NCBI GenBank assembly: GCA_947498415.1
Contig: CANMKB010000001.1
Span: 558,001-622,000, forward strand
Direction of reading: 5' to 3'
DNA: 64,000 nt
DNA from: an uncultured Paracoccaceae bacterium
GTDB taxonomy: Bacteria > Pseudomonadota > Alphaproteobacteria > Rhodobacterales > Rhodobacteraceae
A model generated the notes under the pieces. The model did no database searches. It was given only the letters and a program-made list of their open reading frames with translations, and was not told the DNA's origin. This document shows positions 28,950-37,210 of the stretch, one piece after another. Both the position numbers and the translations under genes were made by a program. Within the stretch, counting starts at the first letter, position 1; each line of letters begins with the position of its first letter.

Positions 28950-29719
28950 CAGCTTACAACCCGCAATCCGTCACCAGGTACTGTTCCATGGTATAATTCA
29001 CTTATGTCGTCGTTGCCGACCATTGCAGAGGGCTTGTCAAACAGCACCGCGCCCGCGCGCAACCCAATGATGCGGCTGGCGAAGCGCCGCGAAAGCTCTG
29101 GCTGGTGCGAACTGAAGGCAACGGTGATGCCGCGCTTTCGTGCTGCATCGGTGATCAGTTCCAGAATGCGTTCCGCATGGGCTGGATCAAGGTTGCTGAC
29201 AGGTTCATCTGCTAAGATCAGCTCAGGCTCCTGCGCCAAGCAGCGAGCGATTGCTACCCGCTGGCGCTGCCCGCCGGAAAGTTGATCCACACGGCGCTGC
29301 GCCAGATCCGTCAGGCCTGTGTCCTCCAGCGCAATGGCCGTCTTGAGGTGATCCTCCGCGCCGTACCGCCCCCAAAGCGAAGACCAGGTGTGCATCCGCC
29401 CCAGCCGCCCGTTCATCACATTCTGATATGCGCTCTGCCGATCGACCAATGCGAACTCCTGAAAGATGAAGCCGGTTTTCAGTCGAGTTTCACGTTCCGG
29501 AGCCCTGTTATTTGGAAGTCGGTTACCGAGCACCTCGGCTCTGCCGCGCCAGCCCCGGATCCGTCCATCCAGCAAAGCCAGCAAGGTCGACTTGCCGGCA
29601 CCCGAAGGCCCCAGCAAGGCTACGCATTCACCCGGTGCTATTTGCAGGGATACGTCCTGCAGCACCTCTGCACCGTCAAAGCAGTGCGATATTGCATGGA
29701 GGGAAAGCGCGTGGGTCAT
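28949..29719 (-). CDS. phnC: Phosphonate-type ABC transporter ATP-binding protein PhnC-like
   Basis: A cytoplasmic ABC ATPase with Walker A GPSGAGKST, the signature LSGGQRQRVAIARCL, Walker B LILADEPVSNLDP and the switch histidine in AFSSHQPEL. Q-loop FIFQEFALVDRQSAYQNVMNG is of the PhnC type. It overlaps phnD by 4 bases and phnE by 1 base, so the three importer genes are translationally coupled. Confidence 0.92.
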   Translation of the reverse strand: MTHALSLHAISHCFDGAEVLQDVSLQIAPGECVALLGPSGAGKSTLLALLDGRIRGWRGRAEVLGNRLPNNRAPERETRLKTGFIFQEFALVDRQSAYQNVMNGRLGRMHTWSSLWGRYGAEDHLKTAIALEDTGLTDLAQRRVDQLSGGQRQRVAIARCLAQEPELILADEPVSNLDPAHAERILELITDAARKRGITVAFSSHQPELSRRFASRIIGLRAGAVLFDKPSAMVGNDDISELYHGTVPGDGLRVVS

Positions 29720-30576
29720 TTCAAATAACCATAGCGGCGCGCCATTTGCCTGACCCCGTCATAGGCCTTGGGGTCTGCAACCACATAGCCGTCTGGACCA
29801 TAGAGATAGGCCAGCAAATACTGGTTCTCAGTCTTGTTCAAGCGCAGCATAGCATCCACGAAGCGGTCCTGCAGGCCCGAATTTAGGCCTGGCCGGGCAA
29901 TGATAGCATGGCTGGGAATTGGCTCGCTTTCGCCCAGCACCTTTACCTCGGCCTGCTGTTCGGGCGTTAGATAGAGGTCGGCATACTGGCTAGCCCCCGC
30001 CGCATCGACCAGACCGTTCGCCATCGCTTGCATGGCCTGCTGATAACCGCCAGCAAAGAACTTCTGGCCAAAGAACCGATCGGCATCGCCGGCATCGGCT
30101 ACCAGCCCTTCGCGCACAAACAGGTCCAGCGGATAGAGATAACCGGATTCCGACACCGGATCTGCAAAAGCGATGTCGCGGCTCTGGAGGTCTGCCAAAG
30201 TTTCAATACCGCTGTCCTTGCGCACAAACACCCGGCCCGCATAGCTCGGCTGGCCGCGGTAAACCTCGGACAGAAGCGGCACTGCCCCGATCTGGTCTTC
30301 TGCCAGCACAAAGGGCAAGGCGCCCATGAAGGAGATATCGGCATCGCCATTGCGCAATGCCTCTACTGCCGCAGCATGATCAAAGGTAACAAAACCGGTT
30401 ACCGGAACCTCCAACTGTTGGGACAACCAGGCAGTGATTGCCTCGATGTCCCCCAACAGCTTCTCCGGGTTTTCTTGCGGAATGAAGGCGAGTTTCAGCG
30501 CCTCCTCCGCAGAGGCCGTTGCTGGCACTGTCAGGGCGGCAGCGGCAGTGGTAAAAAAGGTACGGCGCGACAGCAT
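29716..30576 (-). CDS. phnD: PhnD-like periplasmic substrate-binding protein
   Basis: A PhnD/TctC-type solute-binding protein with an N-terminal signal (SRRTFFTTAAAALTVPATASAEE, an RR-containing secretion signal cut after ASA). LAFIPQENPEKLLGDIEAITAWLSQQL, ADISFMGALPFVLA, FADPVSESGYLYP and AGGYQQAMQAMANGLVDAAGASQYA are PhnD family blocks. It delivers the ligand to PhnCE. It overlaps the peroxidase gene by one base (TGATG), an unusual partner for a phosphonate importer. Confidence 0.9.
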   Translation of the reverse strand: MLSRRTFFTTAAAALTVPATASAEEALKLAFIPQENPEKLLGDIEAITAWLSQQLEVPVTGFVTFDHAAAVEALRNGDADISFMGALPFVLAEDQIGAVPLLSEVYRGQPSYAGRVFVRKDSGIETLADLQSRDIAFADPVSESGYLYPLDLFVREGLVADAGDADRFFGQKFFAGGYQQAMQAMANGLVDAAGASQYADLYLTPEQQAEVKVLGESEPIPSHAIIARPGLNSGLQDRFVDAMLRLNKTENQYLLAYLYGPDGYVVADPKAYDGVRQMARRYGYLK

Positions 30577-32429
30577 CAGAACATCCTCTCATCAATCTCG
30601 GCTTGCATGGTTTTGAAGGCATCCCACTGGCGGCTCGCCTCAGCCCAGTCGCCAATGGCGCTGGCATCGCCAACTGCCTGAAGAATTGCGGCAAACTGGT
30701 AGATTTCTGGCTTAGCGTTTTGGTTGGTCATAACGCTCGCATCCGCCGCCAGGTCCGGCGCAACAGTGTCAATCAATACGGCGATGTTCTCTGCGTCGCG
30801 CAACGGGATCAGCGTGTCCAACGTCGAAGCAAAGGTGGTGAGTTCCTCCCACGACAAGCGGAACTCGCTGTCTCGGCCTTCAAAGCGCTGGTAGGGCTCC
30901 TCACCATCTCCCACCGCCTGTAGATAGGCAGTCAAATCTGCGCGCTGCTCGGCGTCCAAGCCCAGATCCTTGGTATCGTTGAACCAGTCTACAACGCTTG
31001 CTAGGGTCGGCAGCGATCCGTCATGCATATAGGGTGCGGTGAAGTTGACATTGCGCAATGTGGGCGTTTCGAATGCGGTTGCGGTGCCGCCTGGGAACGG
31101 CGGTTCGGCCGAGCCGATGTCATAGGTCTGTCCGTCTCGGAAAAACCGGTCCGGGGTGTGGCAGGAGGCGCAGGACCTGTCGCCAAGCCCGGCAAATTCG
31201 GTATTGAACAGTACCTCACCGCGTTTCGCAGCCTCAGAGGCCTTGTCTGTCAGCCGCCCGGCTTCGTCGATCTGAGGGTTCGGCAGAAAGTCAAAGGCGC
31301 GCAAGTAGGCGACCATCGCATCGAGTTGGAACGGCGTTGGCTCCGCCCCGGCAAACTCGGTCACGATCACATTGCGTACAAAACGGCGCAGGCTCGGCTC
31401 GCGCCCATCACGCCCGTATGGCGCTGTAAAGCGGATGCCCCGCATTGACGGCGTATCCAGGTGATCGTCTTCCCGGTCGTTGAACATCGGATTGAAGAAG
31501 GAACTGTCCACATCCATCCCGCCGGCATGGCTTGAGAGGCCGGGGATGAAGAAATCCCGGTTCACGTCGGACCGGTTGTGGCAGGTGGAACAGGCTATCC
31601 CCAGATCACGTGCTGGGGAACCGAAGATCTCAGGGCTATCGAACAGCATGTCGCCATAGGCTACAAGCGGCAGGTTGGCCTCGTCCTCGCCAGCCTCTTC
31701 AAACTGGAGCACCAGCCGGGGAAGCTCGCGCTGATCAGCAATATTGGAGCCCGGTGGGAGTGTGGCGGGCAACACTACCGGCGTACCGGAGCGAACTGCG
31801 CTCTCCGGTGCCGGGGTCAGCTTGCCACGTTCGACAAAAACGGAGGGCAGATAGTTTTTCTCAATGTACTCCACGATAACTTTTTGCGCCTCAGTAAATC
31901 GCGCGACATTCGGGTCCTGAGCGCCATAATCCAAAATACCGGAGCTACCCAGAGAAGAATTCAGAACCAGCCAGGCGCGACCTAGATCGTGTGCGGCCTG
32001 CTTGTCCGCCGCCAGGATGCCGTCCTCAAACGCGCGGTACAAGGCCGTAGACTGCGCAACCTCAAACGCGGCTTCAGGCTGGCCAAGTGTCGCCTCGGCT
32101 GCCTCTAGGTGCTGTAGAATACCTTTGGCCAATGCTGTTGTAGTCGCTGCAAACAGGGCCTGTCGGTCTTCCGAAGCCAGCGCTGCGCGAATGTTCTGGG
32201 CGTCGCTATCCGATACCCGTGACAGAGCCTCCACCGCAACTGCGCTGCCGGGTGCCGGAGCAGTCCAGTTGTTTTCAATCTTCTCCCAGGGAACGGGTGT
32301 CAGGTTCGCCATGAATAGGCTCAGCCGGTAGGCTGCGGCTCGTGGTGCCCATGGGGCTTCTTCAATGGCAGTGGCCCCCACACTAAGCGGAAGAAGGCCA
32401 ATCAAGGCGGATGCAATCAGGTGTTTCAT
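30576..32429 (-). CDS. Diheme cytochrome c peroxidase / MauG-family protein with helical N-terminal domain
   Basis: A periplasmic protein with a signal peptide (LIASALIGLLPLSVGAT). Two c-type heme motifs are present: CSTCHN (about residue 282) and CASCHT (about 420), with GRDGREPSLRRFV and NVNFTAPYMHDGSLPTLASVVDWFN, which are typical of bacterial cytochrome c peroxidases and MauG. The first 230 residues are mostly helical and acidic and are not part of the normal peroxidase fold, so the protein is longer than the family (about 350). It heads the operon with phnDCE and is divergent from mntR. It may detoxify peroxide or oxidise a metal or ligand before transport. Confidence 0.88.
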   Translation of the reverse strand: MKHLIASALIGLLPLSVGATAIEEAPWAPRAAAYRLSLFMANLTPVPWEKIENNWTAPAPGSAVAVEALSRVSDSDAQNIRAALASEDRQALFAATTTALAKGILQHLEAAEATLGQPEAAFEVAQSTALYRAFEDGILAADKQAAHDLGRAWLVLNSSLGSSGILDYGAQDPNVARFTEAQKVIVEYIEKNYLPSVFVERGKLTPAPESAVRSGTPVVLPATLPPGSNIADQRELPRLVLQFEEAGEDEANLPLVAYGDMLFDSPEIFGSPARDLGIACSTCHNRSDVNRDFFIPGLSSHAGGMDVDSSFFNPMFNDREDDHLDTPSMRGIRFTAPYGRDGREPSLRRFVRNVIVTEFAGAEPTPFQLDAMVAYLRAFDFLPNPQIDEAGRLTDKASEAAKRGEVLFNTEFAGLGDRSCASCHTPDRFFRDGQTYDIGSAEPPFPGGTATAFETPTLRNVNFTAPYMHDGSLPTLASVVDWFNDTKDLGLDAEQRADLTAYLQAVGDGEEPYQRFEGRDSEFRLSWEELTTFASTLDTLIPLRDAENIAVLIDTVAPDLAADASVMTNQNAKPEIYQFAAILQAVGDASAIGDWAEASRQWDAFKTMQAEIDERMF

Positions 32430-32446
32430 GGTTCAGTCTACAATTA

Positions 32447-32460
32447 TTAGCCTTGGCTAA
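32447..32460. promoter_or_regulatory. Candidate MntR/DtxR-type operator
   Basis: TTAGCCTTGGCTAA is a perfect palindrome except for its central TT and is close to DtxR/MntR-family boxes built on TTAGCC-GGCTAA half-sites. It lies 18 bases upstream of the peroxidase start and about 110 bases upstream of mntR, between the divergent genes. MntR would be the obvious ligand-dependent repressor. Confidence 0.65.
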
Positions 32461-32566
32461 GTTTTGTAGAAAGGTCTATGTCATTGTCAAGCCCCACGTT
32501 GCTGGTGCATACACATTAGGGTGCGGTAAGCAGGGTTCCGCGCCAGCAATAGACACCGAGAGCAGA

Positions 32567-33004
32567 ATGACCGACCAGAAACCACAACCCTTCGGACGCA
32601 ACCCTGACGACCAAGCGAGCGGTTTCGAGGCAGCCCGCGCCGCTCGACAAAGCGAAGTTGTTGAGGATTATGTTGAGCTGATCTCAGAGCTGATTCACCA
32701 AAACGGTTCAGCAAGGCCAGTGGAGATTGCCGAGCGTCTCGGCGTGACCCAACCCACTGTGTCCAAGAACCTGTCGCGGCTAAAACGCGAGGGGTTCATT
32801 GTGCAGGAACCTTACCGCTCAATTCGCCTGACAGATGCCGGGCGGCGACTGGCCGAGGCTTGTCGAAAGCGGCACCGAATTGTGGTGGAGTTCCTTATCG
32901 CCTTGGGTATTTCCAAAGACGTGGCCGAGCACGATGCCGAAGGTATCGAGCATCATGTAAGCGAAGAGACACTTCGCGTATTCAAGGATTTTTCGCGGAG
33001 CTAA
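32567..33004 (+). CDS. mntR: Manganese-responsive regulator MntR (DtxR family)
   Basis: A DtxR-family metalloregulator. RPVEIAERLGVTQPTVSKNLSRLKREGFIVQEPYRSIRLTDAG is the winged helix. RHRIVVEFLIALGISKDVAEHDAEGIEHHVSEETL gives the metal-binding dimerisation helices (Glu, His and His residues) typical of MntR. The ATG at 32567 is chosen; the upstream extension in the track is leader and contains the palindrome. At 145 residues it lacks the SH3 domain of DtxR, as MntR does. It likely represses the peroxidase-phnDCE unit and itself. Confidence 0.9.
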   Translation: MTDQKPQPFGRNPDDQASGFEAARAARQSEVVEDYVELISELIHQNGSARPVEIAERLGVTQPTVSKNLSRLKREGFIVQEPYRSIRLTDAGRRLAEACRKRHRIVVEFLIALGISKDVAEHDAEGIEHHVSEETLRVFKDFSRS

Positions 33005-33158
33005 ATGAGCCAATAGCGATGTGGTCAACGCAATTGCCATTTCCTGAAATAGCGCGTCGAGGAATGGCATTGTGCATTCAAATCTGATCTGCAAACAAAA
33101 GGCAAAGCAGGGGCGCAAGACCCCCGCAACCGAAACTCACCTAGATTTGAAATGTCGC

Positions 33159-33662
33159 TCAGGAGCCGTCATCGTCTGCTTGAACGATCAGTTTGGCCTC
33201 GACGGGCACGCCCCCAACCATTAGCGGGCTGTGGCTGTTGCCATTGAGAGAGACTTTTACCTCAACGTCGCCATCCGGCAGGGATGGGAGGTGTAACCAG
33301 TTGGCATAAAGGCGCCCCAGCTTTTCGCCGTTGATATAGACATGCGCGTGCCCTTCACCAAGTATATCCTCAGTAGAGGTATTTTCAGGAGAAAATCGGA
33401 AGTTTTGCGGTGTCACGTGCAAGTTCCAACCTGCCATCGGATCTTTAATCATCTTGATCGCCACGCTGGGGGCATTGCTGTCAGCCGGTAAGTTAGTGGC
33501 AGCAGAATGGTCATGGGCTGCCATCTCCGCATTGCTACCATGTTGAGACGGGTCAGCGTGGTCGTGGCTGTCAAAGGTGCTGCCGCTGCTGGCGGCGATC
33601 ACAAAGCCGACACCACCACCAAAAATCAGCCCGATGGCAAAGAGCGCGAGAGAACGGGACAT
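33159..33662 (-). CDS. Histidine-rich periplasmic protein of unknown function
   Basis: No family recognised. The N-terminus is a hydrophobic anchor or signal (SLALFAIGLIFGGGVGFVIAASS). It is followed by a His/Asp-rich segment (DSHDHADPSQHG, MAAHDHSAA) that could bind cobalt, nickel or zinc. The C-terminal part (WNLHVTPQNFRFSPENT, GEGHAHVYINGEKLGRLYANWLHLP) is a beta-rich domain. It follows cbtA in the same direction after 68 bases, downstream of a cobalamin riboswitch. A periplasmic metal-binding role for cobalt uptake is inferred from this context only. Confidence 0.75.
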   Translation of the reverse strand: MSRSLALFAIGLIFGGGVGFVIAASSGSTFDSHDHADPSQHGSNAEMAAHDHSAATNLPADSNAPSVAIKMIKDPMAGWNLHVTPQNFRFSPENTSTEDILGEGHAHVYINGEKLGRLYANWLHLPSLPDGDVEVKVSLNGNSHSPLMVGGVPVEAKLIVQADDDGS

Positions 33663-33730
33663 TTTGTCCTCCTCAATAAATGAAAGCTCCTGCCGGCGGT
33701 GACCGGCGGGAAAGCAATAGAGGAAAGGAA

Positions 33731-34429
33731 TCAGGCGGCGGCGTTCGCGCGTTTGCCTTCAGCCTGCCAGAAGTATCCGGCAAAGCTTCCCAGCAACACC
33801 CAAGCGGCCATGCCGATGCCAAAGGCTCGGGCGGCAAAAAGCGCGCCGATCTCGGTCGGAACCGGGCCAGCGAAGGTGTCGGGTTCAGGCGCACCGACGA
33901 CGTGTGGCGCTATCAGCAGTGCAGCGGCGATCAGATAGCTCACCAAGTTGCCTCCAAAGGCGATCAACCACATGGCGACGCCAGCCGTGGCAACAGTAGC
34001 AGTCCACCATACTTGGCGCACACCGACATCTGCTGCGGCTACGCCTGGCACTTCAGGCGCCAGAGACAAGCCAGGCGCAAAGTGGAAGGCAACAAAGCCA
34101 GCCAAGCCCCAAAGCAAACCGGTGCGACCGTTAATCTCACGACCCTGTTGTTCGGCAATCGACATAAGCGCCACAAGGGCCAATGCATAACCAGTATACG
34201 TCAGCATCGTGAAGATGATGCTCAGGCCGTCGCGCACCGGCTCGGCGAACATGCCGGGCAACTCGGGATGCGCAGTCACAGGATCAGCGCCAAAATGCAC
34301 CAAATCACCACCCTCATAAAGTTCGGCGTGGAGAAGTACAGGCTGCACGAAATAAAGCTGCAGCAAGGCGGCAATCAGCCCCGCTGCAGCACCAGCGAAC
34401 AACGCGCTGGTCAGAATACGACTGAACAT
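33731..34429 (-). CDS. cbtA: CbtA family cobalt transporter component
   Basis: An inner-membrane protein with about five hydrophobic segments. It begins MFSRILTSALFAGAAAGLIAALLQLYFVQPVLL, the standard CbtA N-terminus, and contains the family FHFAPGLSLAPEVPG motif. The start is moved from the track ORF to ATG 34429, just after the cbtB stop. CbtA is predicted to take up cobalt with CbtB. The cobalamin riboswitch upstream of cbtB supports this role. Confidence 0.92.
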   Translation of the reverse strand: MFSRILTSALFAGAAAGLIAALLQLYFVQPVLLHAELYEGGDLVHFGADPVTAHPELPGMFAEPVRDGLSIIFTMLTYTGYALALVALMSIAEQQGREINGRTGLLWGLAGFVAFHFAPGLSLAPEVPGVAAADVGVRQVWWTATVATAGVAMWLIAFGGNLVSYLIAAALLIAPHVVGAPEPDTFAGPVPTEIGALFAARAFGIGMAAWVLLGSFAGYFWQAEGKRANAAA

Positions 34430-34433
34430 GGTC

Positions 34434-34604
34434 TTAGTGGCAGGGGAAACCAGTTGCGTGGCGCACATCGTGAGCAGCGTCATGCAGGCCAGAAGCTTGA
34501 GCATGGCCGGTCACAGTAACAACACCCAAACCCAGAATAAGGGCGAAAACTGCGGGCAGAATGGTTGATCCTACAGCGGATGCTTTGATAGCGTTTGTCG
34601 TCAT
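34434..34604 (-). CDS. cbtB: CbtB family cobalt transporter component
   Basis: A 56-residue protein with one membrane helix (ILPAVFALILGLGVVTVTG) and the C-terminal histidine motif HDAAHDVRHATGFPCH that marks CbtB and probably binds the metal. The ATG at 34604 has a strong AAGGAGG site. cbtA starts 4 bases after its stop. It is directly downstream of the riboswitch. Confidence 0.93.
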   Translation of the reverse strand: MTTNAIKASAVGSTILPAVFALILGLGVVTVTGHAQASGLHDAAHDVRHATGFPCH

Positions 34605-34654
34605 TTTAGTCCTCCTTGCCGTCACACCCGACGGCGCAAGTTACGTTCAATATA

Positions 34655-34827
34655 CGGCCGGTCTCCTGACTCGCGGGTCGATGCGGTCTTCCTCCTTCCC
34701 AGCGCTCTCGCGCCAGTGGAAATGGAAGGTAGCTCGCCGCTCACAGTCGCGGGGGCGGTTAAGGTTGGGTGCCGTTGAATCGGTCCACCGTCCTCATTCC
34801 CGTTTCAGTTCCAGTGCATCCGCACCT
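34655..34827 (-). promoter_or_regulatory. Cobalamin riboswitch
   Basis: On the minus strand the leader of cbtB contains the B12-box core CCGCCCCCGCGACTGTGAG, an upstream ACGGGAATGAGG-like element, CCACTGG and GGGAAGG in the middle, and GAGTCAGGAGACCGGCC at the 3' end. This order is that of AdoCbl riboswitches. High coenzyme B12 should switch off cbtBA and the gene behind it. Confidence 0.92.
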
Positions 34828-34953
34828 TTGAACACCGTAATGATCGTTACTGGCTCATAAAGCGGCGGTTGGTCAAGTAGGAAACCGGCATGTCCGGGTT
34901 CTAAAGCGCCAAAGTCATAGCTGGAACTTTCTCATTGGGTCGCGGGCGGGCTA

Positions 34954-35286
34954 CTATATATTTGCCGGAATACGAGCAATAGCCTTGAAACGCAGGTTTC
35001 CCAGTGGTCTTGCATCAGTGAAGTTGCCGTCTGTGCTCTCTTGATACATCTGGATGAACTTCAGTATGTCCGGCAAATCTAGCGCCGTAATTTCACCAAA
35101 TAGATAGGCAGTCTTGCCGTTCTGTCGAACGGCCAACGTTTGTGGTCGCAGGCAACCGGACATACAGTCCACCTGCTGCAATCTTACCTTCACGTTCGCG
35201 AGCTCTAGCGTTGATACCACTTGATCATACAGGGTTGGGTCAGCGTCACGGCAGGTACGGCATAAAGTAAGTGTCGGTAGGTGCAT
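34954..35286 (-). CDS. DUF1636 family metal-binding-like protein
   Basis: A 110-residue protein with LTLCRTCRD at the N-terminus and DCMSGCLRPQTLAV in the middle. The four cysteines resemble a thioredoxin-like [2Fe-2S] ferredoxin fold, and the family (DUF1636) is found near cobalt and B12 genes. It lies upstream of the riboswitch on the same strand, so it may share a promoter region but is outside the riboswitch control. Function unknown. Confidence 0.8.
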   Translation of the reverse strand: MHLPTLTLCRTCRDADPTLYDQVVSTLELANVKVRLQQVDCMSGCLRPQTLAVRQNGKTAYLFGEITALDLPDILKFIQMYQESTDGNFTDARPLGNLRFKAIARIPANI

Positions 35287-35650
35287 GCGCCGGGCAAGTC
35301 CTTATTTGAGCGACCCTCTTAACGGTTCAATCACCGTTGGTCGTTTATTAGTTTGACTTCGAAACCTGATTTTGACGTGATGCTTGGAGAAAAGTCCATA
35401 CTTTGCGATTGGCGTGCTCACCGGAGTAAGTTTCCTTGAAGGCATTTTGGAATACTCAGACCTGTGCCTTGGTAGGTTTCCACTTTCCGGACCAAACTGC
35501 TCTCAGGTAAAAATGATGCTGGCTGCTTGCGTTTTTTTACCTGTCAACATCTTGTCACGTCACTACTTCGGCTACTTTTGGTCGGCCTGCGCTGCAGCTG
35601 CTGAACAGGCCGGGCAAGATTGAGGAAGGGACTTCCACCAATCGGCTCGG
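35287..35650. other. Intergenic region between DUF1636 and DUF411 genes
   Basis: About 360 bases with no convincing gene. A 79-codon plus-strand ORF (35384-35623) has no ribosome-binding site and no recognisable features. The DUF1636 promoter should lie here. Confidence 0.4.
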
Positions 35651-36106
35651 TTACTCTTCCGGGTAGCTCGAAAAGACCTCGGTCGAACCGTCCCTTTGAA
35701 TCAAGTATACGTCGTAGGCCTCGCGGTCCTCCTCGGGTCCCATGCCTGGCGAACCATAGGGCATTCCTGGCACTGCAAGGCCAACAGCATCCGGGCGCTC
35801 CTCGAGCAGACGACGGATGTCGGCGGCTGGTACGTGTCCCTCGATCACGTAACCGTCGACGAGCCCTGTGTGACAGGAGACCATGCGTTGCGGCACTCCG
35901 TTGTCGAGCTTGAAGCGCACGAGAAGACCGCCGAACATGTCCTGACCTGTTGGCGCGAAGCCGTTCTCTTCGAGATGGCTCATCCAGGACAGACAGCAGC
36001 CGCATCCATTGGTCTTGCGGACATCGACTGGAATTGCCTCCGCGAGAGCCTGCGTCGCCGGGAGAAATGCAAAAACGATGGTCAGAGCTTGGGTCAAGTG
36101 TTTCAT
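35651..36106 (-). CDS. DUF411 family periplasmic metal-binding protein
   Basis: The signal peptide ALTIVFAFLPATQALAEA is followed by a DUF411 domain: VRKTNGCGCCLSWMSHLEENGF gives the CxCC motif, then VPQRMVSCHTGLVDGYVIEGHVPAADIRRLL with the fourth cysteine and histidine. DUF411 proteins are linked to copper resistance and handling in the periplasm. It follows the CDF transporter and a small unknown ORF on the same strand, and so may belong to the MerR-controlled unit. Confidence 0.88.
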   Translation of the reverse strand: MKHLTQALTIVFAFLPATQALAEAIPVDVRKTNGCGCCLSWMSHLEENGFAPTGQDMFGGLLVRFKLDNGVPQRMVSCHTGLVDGYVIEGHVPAADIRRLLEERPDAVGLAVPGMPYGSPGMGPEEDREAYDVYLIQRDGSTEVFSSYPEE

Positions 36107-36140
36107 GGGTCAGAGCCTTTTGGTTTCTGCCGGTGTAATT

Positions 36141-36422
36141 TCACCGAAGAGATAGTTGGAATGGAGCGCGGGCCTCGGCCAGTCGGGACAACGCGGTAGC
36201 TTGGCAGGCCTCGCGCTCGGCGGCTTCAATGAATGCCCAGGCAGTCGTGGTTTGGGTCAACATCGCTTGAGGCTGCTCGAGTACCCAAACCAAACGCGGT
36301 GTCCAAAGTGTAAACCTCAGCTGTTGCCAAAGTCTTTGCGCGTACAATTCGCTAGACCTCAGAATTGCCGAATAGGTTGCTTCAGGCACCACTAGGCCCA
36401 AGAATGTATGTGTGAATTTCAC
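36141..36422 (-). CDS. Small protein of unknown function, coupled to the CDF transporter
   Basis: A 93-residue ORF that starts at a GTG overlapping the CDF stop codon by one base (TAGTG). It contains several tryptophans and leucines (LYAQRLWQQLRFTLWTPRLVWVL) but no known family. The tight coupling is the only support, and it could be a spurious frame between the CDF and DUF411 genes. Confidence 0.4.
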   Translation of the reverse strand: MKFTHTFLGLVVPEATYSAILRSSELYAQRLWQQLRFTLWTPRLVWVLEQPQAMLTQTTTAWAFIEAAEREACQATALSRLAEARAPFQLSLR

Positions 36423-37057
36423 TATGCTTCGGCGTGCGTGTGAGCTGACGCTTCTTTCCTTTCTGCCAACGCTTGTCGGACGATCTGGAATGCAGATGAA
36501 AGGAATAAGCCCGCCATTATTGCGGCAACGATAAGATCAGGCCAACCGGTTGCTGTGCCCCATACACCCAAGGCCGCGAACATCACCGCGACGTTTCCGA
36601 TGGCGTCATTACGAGAACAGAGCCAGACTGAGCGCACATTGGCGTCCCCATCCTTGTAACGGACGAGCAGGAGAACACTTGCGAGATTGGTCATCAGAGC
36701 GAAGAAGCCGATAATCCCCATAATCTCTGCTTCCGGAACGCCGACATAGAAGACACGGTACACTGTCGATCCGAAGACCCAAAGGCCCATCAACAGCAAG
36801 CTAACCCCTTTGGCCAAAGCCGCATTGGTGCGCGCCCGGATCGAAGCTCCGATCACCGCAAGCGAAATACCATAGGTCAATGCGTCTCCCAGAAAGTCGA
36901 GAGCATCAGCCTGAAGCGCCTGTGATTTTGCGTAGTGACCGGCGGTCATCTCGACAACGAACATGATTGCGTTCAGTGCAATGACGATCCACAATCGCCG
37001 CTTGTAATCATCTGATACGCCGTCGAACTTGGCGTCATGTCCACAACATCCTGACAT
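36422..37057 (-). CDS. CDF-like cation transporter
   Basis: An inner-membrane cation diffusion facilitator of 211 residues. ALNAIMFVVEMTAGHYAKSQALQADALDFLGDALTYGISL has the family metal-site pattern (here D...D in TM2, with HxxxD replaced by DFLGD). DVRSVWLCSRNDAIGNVAVM corresponds to TM5 with its ND pair. The C-terminal cytoplasmic domain is missing, so it is a short form. It ends in HTHAEA, and the N-terminus CCGHD may bind metal. A MerR-type promoter with 19-bp spacer lies directly upstream. Confidence 0.88.
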   Translation of the reverse strand: MSGCCGHDAKFDGVSDDYKRRLWIVIALNAIMFVVEMTAGHYAKSQALQADALDFLGDALTYGISLAVIGASIRARTNAALAKGVSLLLMGLWVFGSTVYRVFYVGVPEAEIMGIIGFFALMTNLASVLLLVRYKDGDANVRSVWLCSRNDAIGNVAVMFAALGVWGTATGWPDLIVAAIMAGLFLSSAFQIVRQALAERKEASAHTHAEA

Positions 37058-37088
37058 TGGGAAGCCCTTTTGATTCTATGTTACATCT

Positions 37089-37119
37089 AGTCTAGAATCT
37101 CTAGTCACTAGAGGTTCAA
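37089..37119 (-). promoter_or_regulatory. MerR-type promoter/operator of the CDF gene
   Basis: On the minus strand TTGAAC and TAGACT are separated by 19 bases, longer than the normal 17. The spacer holds the perfect 15-base palindrome CTCTAGTGACTAGAG. This is the layout that MerR-family activators need. The same dyad type occurs at two other promoters around the MerR gene. Confidence 0.82.
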
Positions 37120-37210
37120 GAGGTTTTTATGCATCTCGAGCACCTTCGAAATCTGATGGGTTCACATTCAATCGGCCTGACCAGAATGCTTGGGTTCTAC
37201 AGAATGCTGC

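Noticed and set aside
35384-35623. 79-codon plus-strand ORF in the gap between DUF1636 and DUF411 genes
   Set aside because: No ribosome-binding site, no recognisable motif, and its end overlaps the track shadow of the DUF411 gene. Treated as chance.
35544-36005. 153-residue minus-strand ORF overlapping DUF411
   Set aside because: Arginine-rich composition typical of a shadow frame; the DUF411 frame with signal peptide and CxCC motif is clearly the real one.
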